This document shows positions 1 through 5,071 of a stretch of 5,110 bases of DNA, piece after piece. Source of the DNA: an uncultured Rhizobiaceae group bacterium (GTDB lineage Bacteria; Pseudomonadota; Alphaproteobacteria; Rhizobiales; Rhizobiaceae); NCBI GenBank assembly GCA_938009335.1, contig CALLHT010000086.1:1-5110 (forward strand), given 5' to 3'. The notes under the pieces were generated by a model. It saw only the letters and a list, made by a program, of their open reading frames with translations. It was not told where the DNA came from and ran no database searches. The position numbers were made by a program, and so were the translations under genes. Numbering within the stretch: the stretch's first letter is position 1; each line of letters opens with the position of its first letter.

Positions 1-1518
1 ATTCGTCTTGGGCCGGATGATCTTGATACCATTGTAGATCTGATCAACGACGCCCTGCCCGATGAAGAGTACGATGATGACGAAGGTATCGATGTGGGCA
101 CCGAGCAGGAGGATTACATCGTTGGCGATGACGAAGACAATGTCATAGCGGGCAAAGGTGCCGACGATATTTTGGTCGGCGGTTTGGGTGCTGACACTCT
201 TGTTGGCGGCGAAGGCAACGACACGGCGGTTTATATCGATTCCCTAGAAGGCGTTTTCATCGACCTTGAGAATGAATTGGCCGAAGGTGGCGAAGCTGAA
301 GGCGATCAGTTGATCTCAATAGAAAATCTTGACGGTTCGAACCTCGACGACCGCCTATTGGGTGATGAACTCGCAAACATTCTATTCGGCAATGATGGGG
401 ACGATATCCTCTTTGGACGCGCTGGCGCGGATACAATCTCAGGCGGTGCAGGCGCAGACTTCATCGACGGAGGTGAATCGCTTCAAGATACCGCCGATTA
501 TAGAGATTCTGATGAAGGTGTATCGGTGAGCCTGCTGGATGACACGGCCTCAGGAGGCCATGCAGAAGGAGACGAACTGGACAACATCGAATTTCTCGAT
601 GGCTCACTCCACAATGACTTCTTACAGGGCGACAATCTGAACAACCGCCTAGGCGGGCGGTTTGGAGACGATGTCCTGTTGGGCGAAGGCGGAAACGATA
701 CCCTGCTTGGTGGTAGCGGTGCAGATATTCTCAATGGTGGCGACGGCATTGACACCGCCGATTATACGTCATCCACTGAGGGTGTTACAGTCAACCTGCT
801 AACTGGAGAGAATTTCGGCGGCGAAGCAACGGGCGATATCTTGATCGACATCGAAAATCTTGCCGGCAGCCAATACGATGACGTTCTTGTTGGCGATGAC
901 GGAGCGAACCGCCTCACCGGACGTGATGGCGACGATATGCTTATCGGCAATGGCGGCAATGACCGCTTCATCGGCGGCGAAGGCGCAGACCATATGGATG
1001 GTGGCGAAGGTGATCGCGATACGGTGGACTACAGCGGTGCAGAAAGCGGTGTTGGGCTTGATCTTGATGAAGGCGGTTACTTTGGCGAAGCAGAGGGCGA
1101 CACATTCAAGGACATTGAGTTCGTCGTCGGTTCAGACTTCGATGATGTAATCTGCGGCAACGAGGGTGTAAACCGCATAACGGGTGGCGCTGGCAACGAT
1201 CACCTCTACGGCCATGGTGGCAATGACACCATTATCGGCGGGCTGGGTGACGATATCCTCGATGGCGGCGAAGGCAATGACGTCTTTATCTTCGACGGAG
1301 AAACCGGCAACGACATCATTTCGGATTTTGAAGCGGGTGAAGGACGCACAGATCGAATCTGGCTGCAAGACCACGAGTTTGCGGATTTTGATGACCTTAA
1401 GGATTCAATCACTCAAACTGACGATGGCGCATTGATCACCCTGGACAATGGTTCAACCATTCTGCTCGACGGCATTCGCACGGATGACCTTGTGGCAGAT
1501 GACTTCATTCTTGCCTGA
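1..1518 (+). CDS. RTX calcium-binding repeat protein, type I secreted (5'-partial)
   Basis: The frame is open from base 1 without a credible start, so 505 C-terminal codons of a longer protein are visible. The first ~40 residues are an acidic linker rich in Asp and Glu. Then come five blocks of RTX nonapeptides (GGxGxDxLx type; examples GGEGNDTLL-like GGNDTLLGG at nt ~691-717 and GGLGDDILDGG at ~1237-1269), at about nt 124-219, 367-486, 634-750, 898-1017 and 1162-1284. They are separated by four linkers of ~49 residues. RTX blocks are known to bind Ca2+ and fold into parallel beta-rolls outside the cell. The last ~77 residues (from nt 1285) match the usual C-terminus of type I secretion substrates: a NDVFIF strand, GNDIISDFEAGEGRTDRI, Gly/Thr-rich strands, and an end in DDFILA with no basic tail. 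There is no N-terminal signal, no visible enzyme domain, and no T1SS transporter gene in the window. The actual function (adhesin, protease, hydrolase or surface layer) lies in the missing N-terminus. Family call is firm; role is unknown. Confidence 0.93.
   Translation: MRLGPDDLDTIVDLINDALPDEEYDDDEGIDVGTEQEDYIVGDDEDNVIAGKGADDILVGGLGADTLVGGEGNDTAVYIDSLEGVFIDLENELAEGGEAEGDQLISIENLDGSNLDDRLLGDELANILFGNDGDDILFGRAGADTISGGAGADFIDGGESLQDTADYRDSDEGVSVSLLDDTASGGHAEGDELDNIEFLDGSLHNDFLQGDNLNNRLGGRFGDDVLLGEGGNDTLLGGSGADILNGGDGIDTADYTSSTEGVTVNLLTGENFGGEATGDILIDIENLAGSQYDDVLVGDDGANRLTGRDGDDMLIGNGGNDRFIGGEGADHMDGGEGDRDTVDYSGAESGVGLDLDEGGYFGEAEGDTFKDIEFVVGSDFDDVICGNEGVNRITGGAGNDHLYGHGGNDTIIGGLGDDILDGGEGNDVFIFDGETGNDIISDFEAGEGRTDRIWLQDHEFADFDDLKDSITQTDDGALITLDNGSTILLDGIRTDDLVADDFILA
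220..1161 (+). repeat. Four tandem RTX inter-block linker repeats, period 264-267 bp
   Basis: Inside the RTX gene, a linker beginning DT(A/V)xY and running through EGVxVxL, GGEAEGD, IENLxGS and DDxLxGD occurs four times, at nt 220-366, 487-633, 751-897 and 1018-1161. Each with its following RTX block forms a unit of 89, 88 and 89 residues between successive starts. The fourth copy is one residue shorter and ends in GN rather than GD. At DNA level the copies have diverged, but a perfect 13-base match (ACCGCCGATTATA) survives at 490-502 and 754-766, exactly 264 bases apart. This points to old internal duplication of a block-plus-linker unit. Confidence 0.88.
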
Positions 1519-1547
1519 TGATGGATACGCTTAAGTAGGAAGAGCGG

Positions 1548-1572
1548 ATTTGAACTACCCACTCTTTCAAAT
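1548..1572. repeat. Short inverted repeat downstream of the RTX gene
   Basis: ATTTGAA (1548-1554) and TTCAAAT (1566-1572) can form a 7-bp, A/T-rich stem around an 11-base loop. A competing pairing, AAGAG (1540-1544) with CTCTT (1562-1566), overlaps it. There is no T-run after it, so it is not a terminator by itself. It lies between the RTX stop and the strong terminator and might protect the mRNA 3' end, or be chance. Confidence 0.35.
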
Positions 1573-1606
1573 GTATCTGGCATAACCATCCCTATAGGCA
1601 GGCAAG

Positions 1607-1645
1607 ATGAAAAGGCGGGAGACCATACACTCCCGCCTTTTTCAT
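1607..1645 (+). terminator. Rho-independent terminator of the RTX gene (potentially bidirectional)
   Basis: A perfect 12-bp stem, AAAAGGCGGGAG (1610-1621) with CTCCCGCCTTTT (1630-1641), surrounds an 8-base loop. It can be extended past one bulged T by ATG (1607-1609) with CAT (1643-1645). The GC core is followed on the + strand by a run of five T, and the matching A-run on the other side gives U-run potential on the - strand too. It lies 89 bases after the RTX stop and 39 bases before the hydrolase ATG, so it separates the two genes into different transcripts. Confidence 0.85.
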
Positions 1646-1648
1646 GTC

Positions 1649-1677
1649 TTGCGATTGCATTGCTCCGCGCCTATGTA
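1649..1677 (+). promoter_or_regulatory. Candidate promoter for the hydrolase, giving a leaderless mRNA
   Basis: TTGCGA (1649-1654) and TATGTA (1672-1677) are 17 bases apart and lie in the only space between the upstream terminator and the ATG at 1684. Transcription would start about 6-7 bases after the -10 box, at or next to the A of that ATG. No Shine-Dalgarno sequence is seen before the ATG, which agrees with a leaderless message. The -10 box matches the consensus at only three of six positions, so this is a positional inference. Confidence 0.4.
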
Positions 1678-1683
1678 AGCGGC

Positions 1684-2238
1684 ATGAAAACATCTGATGC
1701 AGAAATCCTGATCGTCCCTGGTTACAAAGGCGCTAACGAAGACCATTGGCAGTCACGTTGGGAGCGCAATATATCCACCGCCCGTTTTGTCGAAATGGGA
1801 GATTGGCATAAGCCTGTCTTTGAAGACTGGAAAGAAAACCTGCTCAACGAAACCGAGAAAACATCCAAACCTGTTTTTCTTGTGGGCCACTCCATTGGCG
1901 CGCAAGTCATTGTTCAAGCAGCTAAAGAACTGAAAGCAGACATAAAAGGCGCGCTTTTGGTTGCGCCACCTGATGTGGAAAATCCGGAAATTCGCCCAAA
2001 GCACCTTATGACGTTTGGACCTGCTTCACGCGACCCACTGCCCTTCCCGTCTGTGACCATTGCCAGCCGCAATGACCATTTCTGTGCGTATGAAAAAGCA
2101 GAAGACATGGCAGCGGCTTGGGGATCGATGTTTATGGACGCTGGTGAAAGCGGCCATATCAATCACGAATCCGGTCACGGTCCATGGCCGGAAGGTCTCA
2201 TGGTGTTTTCAAGGTTCTTGAACCAGATCAAACTCTAG
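1684..2238 (+). CDS. RBBP9/YdeN-family alpha/beta-fold serine hydrolase
   Basis: This 184-residue protein has the usual size and motif order of the RBBP9/YdeN-like hydrolases (Pfam Ser_hydrolase, COG3545). It starts with a beta strand and oxyanion-side loop (ILIVPGYKG, residues ~7-15) followed by HWQSRWE, the family hallmark. The nucleophile elbow is GHSIGA with Ser70, the acid is Asp131 in ASRNDHF, and the base is His158 in SGHINHESG, followed by WPEG as in relatives. It should be a cytosolic esterase-like enzyme; there is no signal peptide or membrane segment. The natural substrate is not known for most members, so no substrate is assigned. A TTG eight codons upstream (1660) is in frame but sits beside the terminator; the ATG at 1684 places the first strand as in homologues. 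The gene stands alone: a terminator precedes it, and its stop codon overlaps the stop of the convergent aldolase. Confidence 0.88.
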   Translation: MKTSDAEILIVPGYKGANEDHWQSRWERNISTARFVEMGDWHKPVFEDWKENLLNETEKTSKPVFLVGHSIGAQVIVQAAKELKADIKGALLVAPPDVENPEIRPKHLMTFGPASRDPLPFPSVTIASRNDHFCAYEKAEDMAAAWGSMFMDAGESGHINHESGHGPWPEGLMVFSRFLNQIKL

Positions 2239-2999
2239 CGTTTGATACCCTCAAACGCTTTGGCAGCTCCTGCCCCGACAATCGATCCATCCATGGTGAT
2301 GGAAATCAATTGATATCCAAACCCGACGAGCTGATTAGCATGCTCGGCAGTCAGGCAGAACGCAGACGCAATCTTACCCGCAGCGCGCGTGCGCTTGGCT
2401 ACATCTTCAACCGCTTCGATTGTGTCCGGTCCATAAGCGTCCGGAATTTGATTGCCGGTCATGAAAATCGAAAAGTCAGACGGGCCCATTAAAATTCCGT
2501 CGATCCCATCAACCGAAAGAATATCATCCAGATTTTCATACGCTTCGCGGGTTTCCACTTGCGCCAGTGCCAATGTGGATTGATTGGCTTTCAAGACGTA
2601 ATCATTGACCGGAAGGTTATAAAGAGAGGCCGCATATCGTGGCGCAAACGAGCGCGCGCCCAAAGTTGGATATTTTGCCGAAGCCGCGAACGTTTCTGCG
2701 TCTTGCTTGGTGTTGATCATCGGCGCAACAACACCCAAAACACCAAAATCCAGAAGCTTCTGGGTCATGTCCCAACGATCAAGCGGTAAACGCACAATTG
2801 GCGACTTACCAGCAGCCAAAACACCGGGCAGCGCGTTTAAGATGCTCGTTTCATCATGAAACCCGTGTTGCGCGTCAAACACAACAACATCGAAGTCCTG
2901 TTCAGCGAGCGAACGCACAACTTGCGGGTCACGATACCCACTCCAGCAGGCGAAAAGCGGCTTATCGCCTGCCAGACCGTTTACCAGACGATCAATCAT
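2235..2999 (-). CDS. HpcH/HpaI-family class II aldolase
   Basis: The 254-residue protein is full length for the HpcH/HpaI aldolase family (COG3836), metal-dependent TIM-barrel enzymes that cleave or form 4-hydroxy-2-oxo acids, usually with pyruvate as one product. Catalytic and metal residues are all present: His45 in DAQHG, Arg70 in IVRLP, Glu149 in QVET, and Asp175 in GPSDFS. As I recall, these are the same residue numbers as in E. coli HpaI. The stretch GVLGVVAPMINT (86-97) and the ENLDDI...DGIDGI region (155-169) are also typical. The aldehyde substrate cannot be read from the sequence, and no aromatic-degradation genes are nearby, so a homoprotocatechuate role is not implied. It is the second gene of an operon: its ATG overlaps the stop of the zeta gene by ATGA, and only a weak purine-rich stretch (GAATGAAG) precedes it, so translation is probably coupled. 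Its stop overlaps the convergent hydrolase stop. Confidence 0.9.
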   Translation of the reverse strand: MIDRLVNGLAGDKPLFACWSGYRDPQVVRSLAEQDFDVVVFDAQHGFHDETSILNALPGVLAAGKSPIVRLPLDRWDMTQKLLDFGVLGVVAPMINTKQDAETFAASAKYPTLGARSFAPRYAASLYNLPVNDYVLKANQSTLALAQVETREAYENLDDILSVDGIDGILMGPSDFSIFMTGNQIPDAYGPDTIEAVEDVAKRTRAAGKIASAFCLTAEHANQLVGFGYQLISITMDGSIVGAGAAKAFEGIKR

Positions 3000-3319
3000 G
3001 CTTCATTCTTGATCTGATCAATGGCCGTTGCCATGAGCTCTGCCATGGTTTGGCGAATTTGATCTTCGGATTGGTCTACGCCTGCATTGGAGAAATCCTC
3101 GCTGATTTTGCGATAAACATCTTCATCACCCGGCTCGTCAAAGTCTGAGCGGACAACTTCTTTTGCATAGTCAGCAACTTGATCGCCTGTTTTGCCAAGT
3201 TTCTCAGCTGCCCACTCGCCCAGCAACTTGTTGCGACGTGCTTGAGCTTTGAATTGAAGCTCCGCGTCATGGGCAAACTTCTTTTCAAATGCGTCTCCAC
3301 GCTCGTCAAATCCACTCAT
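2996..3319 (-). CDS. F1-ATPase inhibitor subunit zeta (DUF1476 family)
   Basis: The 107-residue, highly charged, all-helical protein matches the DUF1476 family (PF07345), identified in Paracoccus denitrificans as the zeta subunit of the alphaproteobacterial F1Fo-ATP synthase. Known family behaviour: the N-terminal segment inserts into the F1 catalytic interface and blocks ATP hydrolysis while sparing synthesis. Visible hallmarks are the N-terminal MSGFDERGDAFEKKFAHD segment (the inhibitory part), the very conserved core QARRNKLLGEWAAEKLG (26-42), KTGD (43-46), and GDEDVYRK (64-71). There are no cysteines, signal peptide or membrane segments. The start is supported by a good Shine-Dalgarno AGGAGA (minus strand, 3325-3330) five bases upstream. 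It is the first gene of a two-gene operon with the aldolase and is divergent from purC, not next to the atp operon, as is usual for this family. Confidence 0.95.
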   Translation of the reverse strand: MSGFDERGDAFEKKFAHDAELQFKAQARRNKLLGEWAAEKLGKTGDQVADYAKEVVRSDFDEPGDEDVYRKISEDFSNAGVDQSEDQIRQTMAELMATAIDQIKNEA

Positions 3320-3348
3320 AAGTCTCTCCTGATCAAATTCATAGGTTG

Positions 3349-3377
3349 CATATAATCATGGATTCGCGCGATTTGAA
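3349..3377 (-). promoter_or_regulatory. Candidate sigma70-type promoter for the zeta-aldolase operon
   Basis: Read on the minus strand, TTCAAA (3372-3377) and TATATG (3349-3354) lie 17 bases apart, each matching the sigma70 consensus at four of six positions. This would start transcription near 3342 and leave a leader of about 23 bases containing the AGGAGA ribosome site. The same A/T-rich spot reads as a perfect TATAAT on the + strand (3351-3356), so which strand it serves is uncertain. Confidence 0.35.
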
Positions 3378-3422
3378 GTAGACAAAAGATAAACTTCGTT
3401 GTGCGCAGATGAATTGGGGTTC

Positions 3423-3451
3423 TTGAGGTTGCCGCAGCGATGTCTTAATAC
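3423..3451 (+). promoter_or_regulatory. Possible purC promoter inside the leader region
   Basis: TTGAGG (3423-3428), four of six matches to the -35 consensus, is followed 17 bases later by TAATAC (3446-3451), only three of six matches to the -10. If used, transcription would start near 3458 and the three-way-junction fold described for the same stretch could not be part of the transcript. The rival is the perfect TATAAT at 3351-3356, which lacks a recognisable -35 on this strand but would yield a leader of about 160 bases. Confidence 0.22.
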
Positions 3452-3499
3452 AAGACCAACCGACTAAAAACCCGAATCGGGGTTTGCCCGCGGCTTCAA
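3423..3499 (+). promoter_or_regulatory. Candidate structured RNA leader of purC (three-way junction)
   Basis: Three nested complementarities can fold together without conflict. The outer helix pairs GCCGC (3431-3435) with GCGGC (3490-3494), and is extended past a three-base bulge by TTGAG (3423-3427) with TTCAA (3495-3499), including one G-U pair. It encloses hairpin GTCTT/AAGAC (3442-3446, 3452-3456; 5-base loop) and hairpin AAACCC/GGGTTT (3468-3473, 3480-3485; 6-base loop). An alternative pairs GGTTG (3427-3431) with CAACC (3457-3461), which would extend the first hairpin and break the outer helix. The fold ends 13 bases before the purC ribosome site. I found it by eye, have no energy or conservation value, and it matches no riboswitch class I recognise. 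Confidence 0.28.
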
Positions 3500-3525
3500 A
3501 CTTTTAAACGCCAGGACATAAACTC

Positions 3526-4311
3526 ATGAAAAAACGCCGCCGTATTTATGAAGGCAAGGCCAAAATCCTATATGAGGGCCCGGAACCGGGAACTTTAATC
3601 CAGTTCTTCAAGGATGATGCAACCGCGTTCAACAAGAAAAAGCATGAAATTGTTGACGGTAAAGGCGTTCTGAACAACCGCATTTCAGAACACATCTTCA
3701 AGCAGATGACGCGGATCGGCATCCCGAACCACTTCATCAAGCGCATTAACATGCGTGAGCAATTGATCAAAGAAGTCGAAATTATTCCAATCGAGGTCAT
3801 TGTTCGCAACATTGCCGCGGGAACCTTGAGCGAGCGTCTTGGCATCCCCGAGGGTGAAGTACTGCCCCGCTCAATCATTGAATTCTGCTATAAGAAAGAC
3901 GAATTGGGCGATCCCCTCGTCGCCGAAGAACATATCACCGCATTCGGATGGGCTTCTCCGCAAGAAATCGACGACATCATGGCGCTTGCTATTCGCGTGA
4001 ACGACTTCCTGTCCGGCCTTTTTGCAGGCATCGGCATTCAATTGGTGGATTTCAAAATCGAGATGGGCCGTCTTTGGGAAAATGACGTCATGCGCATCGT
4101 TGTTGCGGATGAAATTTCACCGGACTCCTGCCGCTTGTGGGATTTGGATACACAGGAAAAGATGGACAAAGACCGCTTCCGCAAAGGTTTAGGCGGGTTG
4201 GTTGAAGCCTATCAGGAAGTCGCCAACCGTCTTGGCATCATGCAGAAGAACGAACCTCAGCGTGGCACCGGTCCGGTACTGGTTTCCAGCAATGACGATA
4301 CAAAGGAATAG
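3526..4311 (+). CDS. purC: Phosphoribosylaminoimidazole-succinocarboxamide synthase (SAICAR synthetase)
   Basis: PurC joins CAIR and aspartate with ATP to give SAICAR in cytosolic de novo purine synthesis. The 261-residue protein carries the whole family pattern: the N-terminal ATP-binding strand-turn IYEGKAKILYEG (7-18), VDGKGVLNNRIS (43-54), the first signature IIPIEVIVRNIAAG (86-99), the second signature LVDFKIEMG (173-181), and the substrate/metal segment DEISPDSCRLWD (195-206). The start fits homologues, where a short basic stretch (MKKRRR) precedes the first strand, and AGGA (3513-3516) lies nine bases upstream. The end has a ~23-residue polar tail after RLGI, ending GPVLVSSNDDTKE; its GTGPVLV part is common in alphaproteobacterial PurC and the last residues are probably disordered. 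It is the first gene of the pur cluster, two bases before purS, with the purS ribosome site inside its last codons. Confidence 0.98.
   Translation: MKKRRRIYEGKAKILYEGPEPGTLIQFFKDDATAFNKKKHEIVDGKGVLNNRISEHIFKQMTRIGIPNHFIKRINMREQLIKEVEIIPIEVIVRNIAAGTLSERLGIPEGEVLPRSIIEFCYKKDELGDPLVAEEHITAFGWASPQEIDDIMALAIRVNDFLSGLFAGIGIQLVDFKIEMGRLWENDVMRIVVADEISPDSCRLWDLDTQEKMDKDRFRKGLGGLVEAYQEVANRLGIMQKNEPQRGTGPVLVSSNDDTKE
4303..4307 (+). promoter_or_regulatory. Shine-Dalgarno site that sets the GTG start of purS
   Basis: AAGGA within the last codons of purC sits six bases before the GTG at 4314. It supports this non-ATG start, which also gives the length expected for PurS. No better in-frame ATG exists near the beginning of the protein. 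Confidence 0.7.
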
Positions 4312-4313
4312 TT

Positions 4314-4556
4314 GTGACAAAGGCTCGAGTAACCGTCACCCTTAAGAACGGCGTTTTGGATCCTCAAGGTAAGGCAATCGAAGGAGGTCTTGCATCACTG
4401 GGTTTTGATGGGATTGAGAGCGTCCGGCAAGGTAAGGTGTTTGATGTTGAACTTTCCGGTTCAGCAAAAGACGCCGAAAGCCAACTTGCCGACATGTGCG
4501 AGAAGCTTCTGGCGAATACCGTCATCGAAGACTACGCCGTGGAGATTCTTGAATGA
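4314..4556 (+). CDS. purS: Phosphoribosylformylglycinamidine synthase subunit PurS
   Basis: PurS is the small structural subunit that bridges PurL and PurQ in the three-part FGAR amidotransferase, which turns FGAR, glutamine and ATP into FGAM. The 80-residue length is standard. Visible family features are the first strand with LKNGVLDPQGKAI (10-22), the helix with GLASLGFDGI, the central VRQGKVFDVEL (37-47), and the C-terminal KLLANTVIEDYAVEIL with the conserved LANxVIEDY. The start is GTG, two bases after the purC stop. Its TGA overlaps the ATG of the next gene as ATGA, so the downstream secreted protein is read by coupled translation. In most alphaproteobacteria I know, purQ follows directly; here one gene intervenes. 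Confidence 0.97.
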   Translation: MTKARVTVTLKNGVLDPQGKAIEGGLASLGFDGIESVRQGKVFDVELSGSAKDAESQLADMCEKLLANTVIEDYAVEILE

Positions 4557-5071
4557 ACTTAGTCACAACGTTCGCAAAACCACTTTCAACCCTTGCAATC
4601 GCTCTAGGCCTGACATGTGCTGCTTCAGCAAACATGTTGCTCACTGATCTGACCTCTGTAAATGTTTCTCCCTTTGCAGACCGCAATTGGACCGTGAAAG
4701 AGCAAGCCGTAAGCGAGTTGCAATTGGAATGCGCAAATTGTGACAGTCAAATCCTCGTCAACATCCGGCTTGGAAAACGTAATGAGTTTGGCGGCCTGGG
4801 CCCACAGGCTGCAAAGAAAGCAAAAGCCAAATGCAATCGCTCGCTCGATCTTCTCTTGCAATGCGATACCGTTAAAGGGTTTCAATTGGGCAATGTTGAA
4901 GGCTTGAGCGCGACCAAGAAGGTGCTCGACAACTTTTTCATTTCCTCATTCATTCTCGGTGATGAAACCACTTTGGTAAAAATGACAACAAAGGCGTCTT
5001 CAAAGTTTGAAGCCGACGAGGTTTCCCGCCAGTTTTTCGAAGCAATCAAGGCAGAAATGATACTCCAATGA
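4553..5071 (+). CDS. Unrecognised exported four-cysteine protein between purS and purQ
   Basis: I do not recognise this 172-residue protein. It has a clear Sec signal: one Lys in the n-region (Lys9), a hydrophobic stretch 11-24, and an AxA cleavage site after Ala26 (ASA|NM), giving a ~146-residue mature periplasmic or secreted protein. The residues before Cys22 (GLT) do not make a good lipobox. The mature part holds four cysteines: Cys60 and Cys63 in ECANC, Cys94 in KAKCNRS, and Cys104 in LLQCD. Two disulfides, or a metal site using the CxxC, are possible. Between them is a basic stretch (AAKKAKAKC), and the rest looks mixed alpha/beta with an amphipathic C-terminal helix. It is real: its ATG overlaps the purS stop with GGAG (4541-4544) eight bases upstream, and its TGA overlaps the purQ ATG. 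A direct purine role is unlikely given export; the reason for its place in the operon is unknown. Confidence 0.85.
   Translation: MNLVTTFAKPLSTLAIALGLTCAASANMLLTDLTSVNVSPFADRNWTVKEQAVSELQLECANCDSQILVNIRLGKRNEFGGLGPQAAKKAKAKCNRSLDLLLQCDTVKGFQLGNVEGLSATKKVLDNFFISSFILGDETTLVKMTTKASSKFEADEVSRQFFEAIKAEMILQ

Noticed and set aside
94..96. GTG as the start of the RTX gene
   Set aside because: The same frame stays open to base 1 and encodes a plausible acidic linker; no ribosome site precedes the GTG. The gene almost certainly begins outside the window.
1660..1662. TTG start of the hydrolase, adding eight residues
   Set aside because: It lies right after the terminator hairpin with no room for promoter or ribosome site, and the added residues are not part of the fold. 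The ATG at 1684 is preferred.
2184..3148. Three + strand open frames (2184-2492, 2559-2789, 2798-3148)
   Set aside because: They lie antisense to the well-supported aldolase and zeta genes, and their translations show no domain or natural composition.
3420..3500. A known riboswitch (ZTP/pfl, SAM-II or purine class) in the purC leader
   Set aside because: None of the conserved core sequences of these classes that I know is present; only the general fold suggests structure.
3492..3512. Purine-repressor-like palindrome GGCTTCAAA...TTTAAACGCC before purC
   Set aside because: Only about 12 of 20 positions are symmetric and it is not like the PurR box of gammaproteobacteria; too weak to call.
3546..3878. 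110-codon minus-strand frame inside purC
   Set aside because: It is a shadow of purC on the opposite strand with no ribosome site or recognisable motif.
4553..4620. Lipoprotein signal at Cys22 of the exported protein
   Set aside because: The residues before the cysteine are Gly-Leu-Thr; Thr at -1 does not fit the lipobox, while ASA at 24-26 is a good signal peptidase I site.
4390..4647. 85-codon + strand frame overlapping purS and the exported protein gene
   Set aside because: It is in another frame of two confident genes and encodes a low-complexity, arginine- and serine-rich product typical of shadows.
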